The translations under genes were made by a program, and so were the position numbers. Shown in pieces: positions 1 to 7,837 of a DNA stretch of 42,643 nucleotides (position 1 is its first letter; each line of letters begins with the position of its first letter). The stretch is from Rickettsia typhi (lineage in GTDB: Bacteria > Pseudomonadota > Alphaproteobacteria > Rickettsiales > UBA1997): positions 82,731-125,373 of the forward strand of contig CAMAYG010000001.1 in the NCBI GenBank assembly GCA_945862535.1. The letters run 5' to 3'. The notes below the pieces were generated by a model that had not been told where the DNA came from, made no database searches, and saw only the letters and a program-made list of their open reading frames with translations.

Positions 1-260
1 TCGCCGTCATCAAAAACAAATTTTTCTTTTATTGTGCCAGTATTTTCTTGCCACTTACCATTCATTTCAACAGAAAAACGGCGGGAAACCTTGCCCTTCC
101 AGTCTTTAACCATGCCATGTGCCTCGACTTTGCCATCGAAATACTTACGAATATCGAGATTAGGCTTATTTTCGTGATAAATTTTTGGGCTAGAAACACT
201 ACAGCCAAATAAAGAACAAAGCATAAAGGAAATAATAATTTTAAAGATATTTTTAGACAT
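1..260 (-). CDS. DUF3833-family lipoprotein, partial (C-terminus outside window)
   Basis: The reverse strand from an ATG at 260 stays open to the window edge, giving the first 86 residues. A hydrophobic leader ends in a lipobox (LFGC, Cys20), so this should be a lipoprotein. After the cysteine come LDIRKYFDGKVEAHGMVKDW and a segment with SRRFSVEMNGKW, which resemble the start of DUF3833 proteins (FFDGKLEAWG-like, then a beta-strand with RRFTVEIDG). The molecular function of DUF3833 is not known; it is an envelope protein of proteobacteria. It lies downstream of the OLD-like gene on the same strand with an 81-base gap. The family call rests on motif memory, not on a search. Confidence 0.75.
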   Translation of the reverse strand, partial: MSKNIFKIIISFMLCSLFGCSVSSPKIYHENKPNLDIRKYFDGKVEAHGMVKDWKGKVSRRFSVEMNGKWQENTGTIKEKFVFDDG

Positions 261-341
261 AGGATAATTTTGTTACAGACAATAACGAGATATAATTAAA
301 TTAACCGAGTGTTTTTAATAAGCAACAACAGATCGTCTTAT

Positions 342-2177
342 TTACTGGCTATTTTCATGCTCGCTCCATTTTTTAATTACTTTCACTATTAAATCCAATG
401 TTGGTTTGAAGCCATCAAAATCTTCCTTGGCGAAATCTTTTGCCATATTAGCAAATTTTAATTTTAATTCCATTTTCGCGACTAGCACAAAACAATCTTC
501 AACATTAGTTAATTTCTTGCTATTAGAATAGAATCGATCAGCATCTTCATAATCTTTAATATTTCTTAAAAACAAACCATTATTATTTCTATTAAAGTCA
601 TCTATTGTTGATTTCGGATACATTAGTTCAATTGTCATATATCCTAGTTTGATTTGCTTTTGATAATCTGTGACATTTTCTGATTTTAACATTATGCCAA
701 TATTATCTTTGCTAGCTTGCTTGATACTTTTATCCTTCTTATCGCCATCGTAATCGTTGCCGAATATATATTCCAATAAAGCTACACCACTTTTATCGTT
801 ATCAAGGACTGTAATTACTTGCTTATTATGAGCAAAATTACTAATAAAAGCCTCTAAATACACCCCTTTTGTTCCTCCTAAATTAATAAAATTGCATTTC
901 TTTAAAATATTTTCATAATCGCCACCAAGCTTCTTGCAGGCAGTTTTAATATGCAATACATCTGTATAACCTTCAACGATAATATAATATGGCTTTGTTG
1001 GGTCTATAAGATAACTCAAGAAAGGACAACTGTCTTGAATAAAACCAGTTGCAAGAGTGTGAATTATTTCCATTTTATCCTTTTTGTTCGGCCATTGCAG
1101 AATATTGCCACTCTCCATCCAGAATAAATTTTCCTCTGGAACATAGGCCGCAGTAGATGGCGAATGAGTTGTCATTATTACTTGAATATTAAAAACTTTA
1201 ACCAATATCTCATCAATTATTTCTATAAACATTTTTGACATAGTTGGATTAAGATGGGCATCGAATTCATCAAGCAATAAAATGCGGGTATTGTTGCCGA
1301 TGCCTTCATTGCCTTTGTCGTAAGACCATAAAATTAGCTGAACTATCACCTTTTCTCCAGATGATAGATTTGAAAAATCTAATGTTTCACCATCCTGATT
1401 TTCTAAATTTTCTAAGAATTTAACATTGTAAGATTCGTCACTTTCAGGTTTATTAATTCTGTGTTTAAAATTATATTTCTCAAAAATATCGTTTATTAAT
1501 TCCCAGGGTGCTTTGTCAATTTTAAAACAATTAAACATTGCTTGAGAAACTTTCTTATTCCCTTCAACGCGAGGCAAGCCTTCTTTACCAACAATAGACC
1601 AATTTTTTTCTTTTACTTTGTAATACCTTAGAAAAATCTCAGCAATTTTTAGATTATTTAAGCTTTGTGTAGATGCTTCTATCGGCATTTTACTTAACAC
1701 TTCCCTTATTTCTTTATCACTAAGTGTATTTATCTCTTTAGATGTAATTCTTTCTATCTCTTTTACAATGTTTTGTATTGGGAGTTGATTATTTTGTTGC
1801 CCGTACTTAATAGTATTAGCTACACTCTCTACCTCTTGATTCAATTGAGCATTGCTAACGTGGTTTGCGAGTAAATTTGGATTATGGTAACAGTCCAAAA
1901 AGATAACTGAAGATGCTTTATTGAAATCATTGGGATGGGGAGAGTGAAAAATAAAAGGAACAGCAGTAGGAGCAGGATCGTCATTCATTAAAGAGTGGCA
2001 ATCATTAGGATTGGCTATTTTATTTGCAATTAATTCTAGTAACTGGCTTTTTCCGCTACCATTTATGCCGGTAATTACGGCAAAAGATGGGATTTCTTCC
2101 CATTTTAAGCCTTGGCGAAGCATTTTATAGTTTTTGATTATTTCAATCTTTTTAAGGTAAATTTTATCTTCCGTCAT
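342..2177 (-). CDS. OLD-like ABC-type ATPase with C-terminal TOPRIM nuclease domain
   Basis: 611 residues counted from the ATG at 2177. The N-terminal part is an SMC/ABC-type ATPase split by a helical insertion: Walker A GINGSGKS at 37-44, signature LSSGEK near 280, Walker B LLLDEFD, and a switch histidine in TTHSPS. The C-terminal part looks like TOPRIM: IIVEGYTD with Glu402, then LDNDKSG with Asp459/Asp461. This order is that of OLD-family nucleases (relatives include P2 Old, GajA of Gabija and the retron Ec78-type ATPases). No UvrD-like helicase (GajB) lies next to it, so a stand-alone class 1 type is more likely. A longer frame opens at 2273 but would run into rnhB; the MTEDK start is preferred because conserved sequence begins just after it. 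Likely role: phage or plasmid defence. Confidence 0.8.
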   Translation of the reverse strand: MTEDKIYLKKIEIIKNYKMLRQGLKWEEIPSFAVITGINGSGKSQLLELIANKIANPNDCHSLMNDDPAPTAVPFIFHSPHPNDFNKASSVIFLDCYHNPNLLANHVSNAQLNQEVESVANTIKYGQQNNQLPIQNIVKEIERITSKEINTLSDKEIREVLSKMPIEASTQSLNNLKIAEIFLRYYKVKEKNWSIVGKEGLPRVEGNKKVSQAMFNCFKIDKAPWELINDIFEKYNFKHRINKPESDESYNVKFLENLENQDGETLDFSNLSSGEKVIVQLILWSYDKGNEGIGNNTRILLLDEFDAHLNPTMSKMFIEIIDEILVKVFNIQVIMTTHSPSTAAYVPEENLFWMESGNILQWPNKKDKMEIIHTLATGFIQDSCPFLSYLIDPTKPYYIIVEGYTDVLHIKTACKKLGGDYENILKKCNFINLGGTKGVYLEAFISNFAHNKQVITVLDNDKSGVALLEYIFGNDYDGDKKDKSIKQASKDNIGIMLKSENVTDYQKQIKLGYMTIELMYPKSTIDDFNRNNNGLFLRNIKDYEDADRFYSNSKKLTNVEDCFVLVAKMELKLKFANMAKDFAKEDFDGFKPTLDLIVKVIKKWSEHENSQ

Positions 2178-2220
2178 ATTAAATTGCTGTGTTAAATTAT
2201 TGTTAAAATTAGTTAAGTTT

Positions 2221-2805
2221 TTATTGCAAGCCCTTAACTTTAAAACTAAGGCGGTGAATTGGCGAATAGCCACTAGTTTTTATTGCCTGACAATGTTTTG
2301 CAGTGCCATAGCCAGAATTGTTGTGGAAATGATATTGTGGCCATTGATTGTGATAATTCGCCATTAAAGAATCGCGAAACTCTTTAGCAATGATTGAGGA
2401 GGCGGCAATAAAGTAATTTGTGTTATCGCCCTTAATAATTGGGACTATTTCGCTAATTTTATCTTGTAATTTGAAAGGTATAAAATTGCCATCGACCAAG
2501 ATGGTAGTAGGAAAGATCTGGTATTTGGTAATAAAGTTTTTATATGCCAAATGCATTGCTAATTTTGTCGCTTCAAGAATGTTGATTTTGTCGATAATGC
2601 TGGGCGGGACTTCGCCAATGGCAAAATTAACTTTTTCTACAAGGATTTTATTGATAAAATAGCGGTTTTTTTTGCTAAGTTTTTTTGAATCTTTGATGAG
2701 TAGTATTTCATCGCAACTAAGAGAATTATGGCTCCAACTGGCAACAGCGGCAACAACTGGCCCGGCTAAAGAGCCTCTACCAACTTCATCGCAACCTATT
2801 ATCAT
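2221..2805 (-). CDS. rnhB: Ribonuclease HII
   Basis: 194 residues, a normal length for RNase HII, which cleaves the RNA strand of RNA-DNA hybrids and starts removal of misincorporated ribonucleotides. The start shows CDEVGRGSLAGPVVAA with catalytic Asp6 and Glu7. The other acidic residues are visible as Asp105 in LVDGN and Asp127 in KGD, followed by the family block AASSIIAKEFRD. It sits 17 bases downstream of the aspartic protease gene on the same strand and 43 bases upstream of the OLD-like gene. The start ATG at 2805 has no clear Shine-Dalgarno sequence. Confidence 0.95.
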   Translation of the reverse strand: MIIGCDEVGRGSLAGPVVAAVASWSHNSLSCDEILLIKDSKKLSKKNRYFINKILVEKVNFAIGEVPPSIIDKINILEATKLAMHLAYKNFITKYQIFPTTILVDGNFIPFKLQDKISEIVPIIKGDNTNYFIAASSIIAKEFRDSLMANYHNQWPQYHFHNNSGYGTAKHCQAIKTSGYSPIHRLSFKVKGLQ

Positions 2806-2822
2806 AATTAAATATTTATTAG

Positions 2823-3431
2823 CTAAGGTAAGTAAAGAGTTAGGGTGTCTTGGTTAAATTGATAACTAGAAAACTTCTTTAATGCCGACATTCCAAAAAG
2901 CGATGCACCAGCAAGATTGGGAGTGACCGAGGCTTTGACATTGCTTATCTTATAGCCATCAATATCTATTGATTCTAGGTTAACGGAAGCACCAAAACTA
3001 ATGCCATTTGCGGTTTGATATCGTTGATTGTAATTAAGTTTTTTGGTATCGATACCAATTTTTCTTGCATCACCCTGAGAAATAGCAACAGAACTTGCAC
3101 CAGTATCGATCATAAAAGTAATTTTCTGGCCATTAACCAATGCTTGTAAATAATAATGACCGTCGTCGGATATTTTGATAATAATTTGTTTATTCTCTTT
3201 GTTTAAAATAGGCTTACTAGGATTTATTGATGATGCAATTCTTTGTTTAAAATCATTGAACTCAAAACGATAAGAATATAGAGCAATAACAAAAAGCCCT
3301 AATAAAAGCCATAATATGCAATATTTAACCACTTGCCGTAGAGCGATATCTTTTCTTGAAATAAGACCTGCAATTAGCATTGTCAAAACAACAATACTAA
3401 TAATTATCGAAGGGGCATTTTCGCTATTCAT
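2823..3431 (-). CDS. Membrane-anchored retropepsin-like aspartic protease (TIGR02281-type)
   Basis: 202 residues. Two hydrophobic segments lie at about 8-25 and 36-53. A single-domain retroviral-type aspartic protease fold follows, with the active-site motif FMIDTGASSVAIS (Asp109-Thr-Gly). The conserved pattern of the TIGR02281/clan AA family can be followed: GHYYLQALVNG before the active site, ARKIGID after it, and LFGMSALKKF near the end. Such proteins act as homodimers and are widespread in alphaproteobacteria (Rickettsia APRc/SpoT-adjacent relatives are known); the substrate here is unknown. The catalytic domain is predicted to face the periplasm. It lies between hisC (15 bases upstream) and rnhB. 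Confidence 0.85.
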   Translation of the reverse strand: MNSENAPSIIISIVVLTMLIAGLISRKDIALRQVVKYCILWLLLGLFVIALYSYRFEFNDFKQRIASSINPSKPILNKENKQIIIKISDDGHYYLQALVNGQKITFMIDTGASSVAISQGDARKIGIDTKKLNYNQRYQTANGISFGASVNLESIDIDGYKISNVKASVTPNLAGASLFGMSALKKFSSYQFNQDTLTLYLP

Positions 3432-3446
3432 AAAGTGTTAATATTG

Positions 3447-4571
3447 TTAAATTTTCATCAACAAAGAATTGGCATTATTAAGCTCTTCAACTAATCTAAC
3501 ATTTTGTTCAGCAGTGCCAATTGTTATTCTTAAATAATTCGATAAATTATAAGATTGCATCGCTCTAACAATAATTCCTTGAGATAATAGGTGATTATTA
3601 GCTATATCGGCATTTTTTTCTGAGAAAAAATTAAATAGTAAAAAATTTCCCGATGAGTTTAGTGCTGAAAATGATTTACAGTCCTTAAGAATATTTTGAA
3701 TAAGATTTAATTGAACTTGATTATGATTCTTCGATTCTAATAGAAAATCGTTATCGTTAATGGCAGCAATAGCAGCAACTTGAGCGGCTCCAGAAACATT
3801 AAACGGCCCTCTAACTTTATGCAAAATATTGGCAATTTCTTTGCTAGAATAGCACCAACCAATTCTTAAAGATGCCAAGCCGTAAATTTTAGAGAAAGTT
3901 CTTAACACCACAACATTGGCAAAATTTTTAACAAAATTAAGATGATCTGGGTAATCTGCATTTGTGGCAAATTCTTCATAGGCACAATCTAGAACTACAA
4001 GAATATTGGAAGGTATTTTTGATACTAAATCTAATAGTTCCCGTTGATTTAAATAGGTTCCTGTGGGGTTATTGGGGTTAGCGAGAAAGATGATTTTTGT
4101 TTTATCTGTAATGGCATTCAAGATATTGTTAGCACTGGCTCTAAGGTTCTCTTCTTTTGCTTTAATAACTTTTGCCCCTATCTTTTGTGCAGATATTTCA
4201 TACATCAAAAAGCCATATTCACTAATTATCACCTCGCTATCTTTATTGGCAAATGCCAAAGTGAGTAAAAAAATTAACTCGTCGGAACCAGCACCGCAAA
4301 CTATGTTTTCAGCCTCGATATTTAGACGATTAGCAATAGCAACTCTTAGGTCGTGGCAACTAGCTTCTGCATAACGAAAAAGCTTGTCTTTGTGGTTTAG
4401 GAATGCCTCTTCAGCTTTTTTACTACAACCAAGAGCATTTTCATTCGAGGAGAGTTTAATGACAGCTTTGTTTATACTGGCTTTACTGCTACCCGGAATG
4501 TAGTTATTGATTTGATTAATGCAATTATTTGCAACTGGAAGTTGTTGCAATAGCGATTTATTGTTCTTCAT
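3447..4571 (-). CDS. hisC: Histidinol-phosphate/aromatic aminotransferase (class I/II PLP enzyme)
   Basis: 374 residues, a typical HisC length. Fold-type I aminotransferase motifs are present: SSNENALG near 41, the cofactor-contact loop VCGAGSDE at 91-98, NPNNPTG at 165-171, LDCAYEEF with Asp195, and the PLP lysine Lys228 in RTFSKIYGLASLRIGW. The start overlaps the end of parB by 14 bases, so the two are probably co-transcribed. No other his genes lie in the window. In several alphaproteobacteria HisC-like enzymes also make Tyr/Phe, and aroQ is present at 20.3 kb, so an aromatic role is equally possible. Class of enzyme certain, exact substrate not. Confidence 0.85.
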   Translation of the reverse strand: MKNNKSLLQQLPVANNCINQINNYIPGSSKASINKAVIKLSSNENALGCSKKAEEAFLNHKDKLFRYAEASCHDLRVAIANRLNIEAENIVCGAGSDELIFLLTLAFANKDSEVIISEYGFLMYEISAQKIGAKVIKAKEENLRASANNILNAITDKTKIIFLANPNNPTGTYLNQRELLDLVSKIPSNILVVLDCAYEEFATNADYPDHLNFVKNFANVVVLRTFSKIYGLASLRIGWCYSSKEIANILHKVRGPFNVSGAAQVAAIAAINDNDFLLESKNHNQVQLNLIQNILKDCKSFSALNSSGNFLLFNFFSEKNADIANNHLLSQGIIVRAMQSYNLSNYLRITIGTAEQNVRLVEELNNANSLLMKI

Positions 4572-5586
4572 TTTGCTGTTGATAAAGATGATTAATTTTG
4601 CTAATTAAGTTTTTTATGTGAAAAATATCATCGAAATCTATTATAATTTTACCCTTTTGCTTATTATTGTTGTAATTAATTTTTACCTCGCATTCTGTGA
4701 GATCTGCAATATCTTTACTTATTTGCTCTAAGTATTGAGAACTAATAAATTTTGTTCCTTCATTTGTATATATAAAAGCTTGCTTATCGCCACTAGCATT
4801 AACTATTGCATCGTTATTAATTTTATTTTTAGCAATAATTTTTTGATCACGAACCTCTTTTTCAACATCTTGGACACTCATTTTGTTAGCAACTATCTTA
4901 TTGGCAAGCTCCTCTGGGGACTCTGCCGATAACAAGGCCCTAGCATGACTTGTTGAAATTAACTTTTTATCTAGTAATTCACGGGCAATTTGCGGTAAAT
5001 TAAGTAGTCGCATTGTATTGGCTATATAAGCCCTACTCTTACCTATTTTCTTTGAAAGATGCTCTTGAGTGTAGGAAAACTCTTCTAATAGCTGTTTATA
5101 GCCCTCCGCCTCTTCAATTGGCGAAAGATCGGACCTTTGAACATTTTCAATGATTGCTAATTCTAAAGCTTGATGATTGTTAATTTTTTTAACAATAGCA
5201 GGAACATATTCTAAAGATAGTAATTTTGATGCTCTAAAACGTCTTTCACCAGCTATAATTTCGTAGTGCTTACCGTCTTCTACCCTTCTTAAGATTAGAG
5301 GCTGAAGAATCCCGTGTTCTTTAATTGAATTAGCAAGATCGATAATTTCTTCTTCATTAAAGTTTTTACGGGGCTGATAAAAACCAGCAATAATTTTTAC
5401 TACAGGGATATTTTCTATTGAATTGCTAAATAGGTTTTTAGAATCTTGCTGAGATAAAAAAGAGTTATTTAAACCTCCTTTTCTTTCCCCTAAGAGTGCA
5501 GATAGACCGGAGCCAAGTTTTTTATTGACAGGTATCTTATTTATGGCTTTGCTAGTATTGTTTTGCTGAGATGTTTCTTCTGTCAT
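4558..5586 (-). CDS. parB: Chromosome partitioning protein ParB
   Basis: 342 residues. ParB landmarks in order: a ParA-interaction motif LGSGLSALLGE at 24-34, the CTP-binding boxes GERRFRAS at 113-120 and ENVQRSDLSPIEEA at 137-150, a helix-turn-helix following (LSKKIGKSRAYIANTMRLL), and a C-terminal dimerisation region. ParB clamps load at parS near the origin and act with ParA in chromosome segregation. Unusually no parA is adjacent: the gene upstream is rplI, separated by 185 bases and a terminator. I saw no parS-like 16-mer in the window by eye. Followed directly by hisC with a 14-base overlap. Confidence 0.93.
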   Translation of the reverse strand: MTEETSQQNNTSKAINKIPVNKKLGSGLSALLGERKGGLNNSFLSQQDSKNLFSNSIENIPVVKIIAGFYQPRKNFNEEEIIDLANSIKEHGILQPLILRRVEDGKHYEIIAGERRFRASKLLSLEYVPAIVKKINNHQALELAIIENVQRSDLSPIEEAEGYKQLLEEFSYTQEHLSKKIGKSRAYIANTMRLLNLPQIARELLDKKLISTSHARALLSAESPEELANKIVANKMSVQDVEKEVRDQKIIAKNKINNDAIVNASGDKQAFIYTNEGTKFISSQYLEQISKDIADLTECEVKINYNNNKQKGKIIIDFDDIFHIKNLISKINHLYQQQNEEQ

Positions 5587-5723
5587 ATTTGTAATAGTTT
5601 AGGCTAAAATAGTTTCAATAAAACAAAAATATTTATCTTTCTTAATAAAGCAAATATTTTATTTAACGAATAGCAATAAATAAAACAGAAATCGACTGAA
5701 GAATAAATTTAAATGTAGCGAGT

Positions 5724-5770
5724 AATAAAATCAAAACGACATATTTTTATTGTGTCGTTTTGATTTTATT
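5724..5770 (-). terminator. Hairpin downstream of rplI
   Basis: A perfect 18-base inverted repeat (arms 5724-5741 and 5753-5770, loop of 11) starts immediately after the rplI stop codon at 5772. On the minus strand the 3' arm ends in a T-rich run (TTTTGATTTTATT), so it can work as an intrinsic terminator for the rpsF-rpsR-rplI operon and separates it from parB. Confidence 0.75.
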
Positions 5771-5771
5771 G

Positions 5772-6335
5772 CTATTCTGATGCGATTTGATTTTCTTCTG
5801 TGTTATCTGAATCCTTTGATGAAGATGTAGATTTGTCTTTGTTTTGATTTTTACGATAAGCTTTTAAAAGCTGATCGGTTTCCGATTCACTACGAGTTAC
5901 CACAACCAATATATTAAAGACAGATTCGCTGTGTATTGCTATCTCGACTTCATAGACACCGATTTCTTTAATTGGCTTTCTTAAGCGAATAGCGGAGCGA
6001 TCTATAGAATCTTCTTTAATTAGGCTTGAAATTGAATTTACAATTTTTATTGACGAAACAGAACCATATAATCTTCCATCGTCGGAAGCACTTTCGATTA
6101 TGACTATGTTTTTGCCTAATAATTTACCTTTAATAGATTGAGAATGATCTATTAACTTTTGATTTTCGGTTTCGAATTCCTTTTTCTTGGCTTCGAAGAT
6201 TTTTTTATTGTTGTCGTTGCAGTGTATTGCTAGTTTTCTTGGTATTAGATAGTTTTTTGCATAGCCATTAGCCACTTCTACCATTTCACCAATTTTGCCA
6301 ATATTTACTACATTTGCTGTTAAAATTACTAACAT
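5772..6335 (-). CDS. rplI: 50S ribosomal protein L9
   Basis: 187 residues. The N-terminal RNA-binding domain is canonical: ILTANVVNIGKIGEMVEVANGYAKNYLIPRKLA. A long linker helix and the C-terminal domain (DGRLYGSVSS, IRLRKPIKEIGVYEVEIAIH) follow. L9 is usually about 150 residues; the last 35 or so here are an extra low-complexity acidic/Ser/Asn tail. It is the last gene of the rpsF-rpsR-rplI operon, 14 bases after rpsR. Confidence 0.95.
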   Translation of the reverse strand: MLVILTANVVNIGKIGEMVEVANGYAKNYLIPRKLAIHCNDNNKKIFEAKKKEFETENQKLIDHSQSIKGKLLGKNIVIIESASDDGRLYGSVSSIKIVNSISSLIKEDSIDRSAIRLRKPIKEIGVYEVEIAIHSESVFNILVVVTRSESETDQLLKAYRKNQNKDKSTSSSKDSDNTEENQIASE

Positions 6336-6349
6336 CTTTAATTATTTGA

Positions 6350-6655
6350 TTAATTTTGTTGATTGTTATCGAGACCGATTGGTGATATTAAGCCAAGCTG
6401 ACGAGCTCTTTTTATTGAAACCTTAATTGCATTTTGTTTTTTACGAGAAACATTAGAAATACGGCTTGATATTATCTTACCTCTTTCGCTGATGAATTTT
6501 TTTAGCAATTTAAGGTTTTTATAGTCTATTTCCGATATGTCTATTTCTACCAATGGGCAAGAACGACGTTTTTTTGGCATTACAGACTGGTTAACCAGAG
6601 ATATTCGAAGAAATTCTTCTGGTTGCTGGTTCTTGTTTTCTTGAATTTCGCTCAT
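6350..6655 (-). CDS. rpsR: 30S ribosomal protein S18
   Basis: 101 residues. The S18 core is clear: KKRRSCPLVE, IDYKNLKLLKKFISERGKI, SRISNVSRKKQ and AIKRARQLGLI-like IKRARQLGLISPIG. The N-terminus is about 25 residues longer than in most bacteria; a second in-frame Met (MPKKRRSC) lies at the classical start, so translation from about 6580 is an alternative. Middle gene of the conserved rpsF-rpsR-rplI operon; S18 binds next to S6 in the 30S platform. Confidence 0.95.
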   Translation of the reverse strand: MSEIQENKNQQPEEFLRISLVNQSVMPKKRRSCPLVEIDISEIDYKNLKLLKKFISERGKIISSRISNVSRKKQNAIKVSIKRARQLGLISPIGLDNNQQN

Positions 6656-6675
6656 TTTAAAAATTATTTAGTTGA

Positions 6676-7098
6676 TTAATAGCTATCGAAGTTCATTCTT
6701 TCTATCAATAGATCTGTTTTGCTAGGTGTATATTCTTCATCTTTAGCTTTTTCTCTTTCCTTATGGTAGTCTGTAGCACTTGTTGAAGCATATAACTTAG
6801 ATTTAGCAACATGTTTTTTTGTTTTAAAAACACGGCTACGAACTATATCTTCGTTGTATTTTACAATTCTTTCCATTTCTTGAACTGCAGGATAGGCAGA
6901 ATTTATATTAAGAAGGACATAATGACCCTTGCTATTTTTTTTGATTGGATAGGCGATATTAATAAGACCCCAATATTCTTTACTAACGATTTTACCACCA
7001 AAATCTGTAATGATTTTGCTTAATTTTACAACTAGATTATCGACATCTTCAAGGGTTAAATCAGGTCTAGTAATAAGAACAGTCTCGTATAGAGGCAT
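6676..7098 (-). CDS. rpsF: 30S ribosomal protein S6
   Basis: 140 residues. MPLYETVLITRPDLTLEDVD at the start and YWGLINIAYPIKKNSKGHYVLLNI in the centre are standard S6. The C-terminal tail after about residue 100 (SATDYHKEREKAKDEE) is charged and low in complexity, as in many alphaproteobacterial S6 proteins. First gene of the operon, with a good sigma-70-type promoter just upstream. Confidence 0.95.
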   Translation of the reverse strand: MPLYETVLITRPDLTLEDVDNLVVKLSKIITDFGGKIVSKEYWGLINIAYPIKKNSKGHYVLLNINSAYPAVQEMERIVKYNEDIVRSRVFKTKKHVAKSKLYASTSATDYHKEREKAKDEEYTPSKTDLLIERMNFDSY

Positions 7099-7123
7099 TG
7101 ATTTTATTTATTTTAAGTTTGAT

Positions 7124-7152
7124 ATAATAAAAAAATGCAAACAATATTGCAA
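7124..7152 (-). promoter_or_regulatory. Predicted sigma-70 promoter of rpsF operon
   Basis: On the minus strand TTGCAA (7147-7152) and TATTAT (7124-7129) are separated by exactly 17 bases. Transcription would begin near 7117, leaving a leader of about 18 bases before the rpsF ATG at 7098. Both boxes are close to consensus and the position fits a ribosomal operon. Confidence 0.55.
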
Positions 7153-7225
7153 TTTGATAGCCAATCAATTTATTGCTTTGTTTTTAAAAGGCAATATTTT
7201 TTTTTAAAAAAATTACAAATAACAA

Positions 7226-7254
7226 TTGATAATTTATTTATAAAGCTATTTAAT
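7226..7254 (+). promoter_or_regulatory. Possible sigma-70 promoter of smpB-recG
   Basis: TTGATA at 7226-7231 and TTTAAT at 7249-7254 with a 17-base spacer, on the plus strand and divergent from the rpsF promoter. The leader to the smpB ATG at 7364 would be about 100 bases. In such AT-rich DNA chance matches are common, so this is only a candidate. Confidence 0.35.
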
Positions 7255-7363
7255 CAATAAACACTTAAAGCTATACCTATAAATCGCTTGCAAAATTAGC
7301 AATTAAATAAAATTGCGAGTTATCGCCATAATTAACAATAAAACAAGATTCTACCTAATAAAT

Positions 7364-7798
7364 ATGCAAATTCTTAACCGTAAAGCAAGATTCAATTACG
7401 ACATAAACGAAGAATTAGAAGCTGGAATAGTGTTAGAAGGCAGTGAAGTAAAGTCGCTAAGGCTTTCTCGTGCCAATATCGCCGAATCATATGTTGCTGA
7501 AAAATCTGGAGAGATATTTTTGATAAATTCTCACATTAGCGAATATCCTGGGGCGAACCGCTTTAATCACCTAGTCAAAAGACCAAGAAAACTACTTCTT
7601 AACAAAAAACAAATCGACAAAATCTCTGGAAAAATTAATAAAGAAGGTGCAGTTGTTGTTCCTTTAAAAATTTACTCTAACAACAAGGGTTACATCAAGG
7701 TTCTGCTTGGTATTGGCAAAGGCAAAAAATTACATGACAAAAGACATTCAATTAAAGAAAGAGAAGAAAAAAGAAGAATGCAACGAAATCAAGAATAG
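7364..7798 (+). CDS. smpB: SsrA-binding protein SmpB
   Basis: 144 residues from the ATG at 7364. SmpB binds tmRNA and delivers it to stalled ribosomes. Family blocks are visible: LNRKARFNYDI, EAGIVLEGSEVKSLR, NSHISEYP, the RKLLLNKKQI stretch, GYIKVLLGIGKGKKLHDKRHSIKERE, and the basic tail ending near MQRNQE. The frame can be extended upstream to a TTG at 7313, but those 17 residues have no counterpart in SmpB. recG follows 39 bases later on the same strand. The tmRNA gene itself is not in the window. Confidence 0.95.
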   Translation: MQILNRKARFNYDINEELEAGIVLEGSEVKSLRLSRANIAESYVAEKSGEIFLINSHISEYPGANRFNHLVKRPRKLLLNKKQIDKISGKINKEGAVVVPLKIYSNNKGYIKVLLGIGKGKKLHDKRHSIKEREEKRRMQRNQE

Positions 7799-7837
7799 TT
7801 TATCGATTAATAATTAATAAAACATCATCACAGCAAA

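Noticed and set aside
2178-2273. N-terminal extension of the OLD-like protein
   Set aside because: It would overlap the end of rnhB and holds no ATPase sequence; the ATG at 2177 is sufficient.
4735-4932. Small plus-strand ORF opposite parB and similar antisense ORFs elsewhere
   Set aside because: They lie wholly inside well-supported genes on the other strand and show no family features.
5587-5723. parS site or parA remnant upstream of parB
   Set aside because: No TGTTTCACGTGAAACA-like palindrome and no ParA motif; only AT-rich DNA was seen.
7313-7363. TTG-started extension of SmpB
   Set aside because: SmpB proteins begin near the MQILNRKARF position; the upstream residues have no counterpart.
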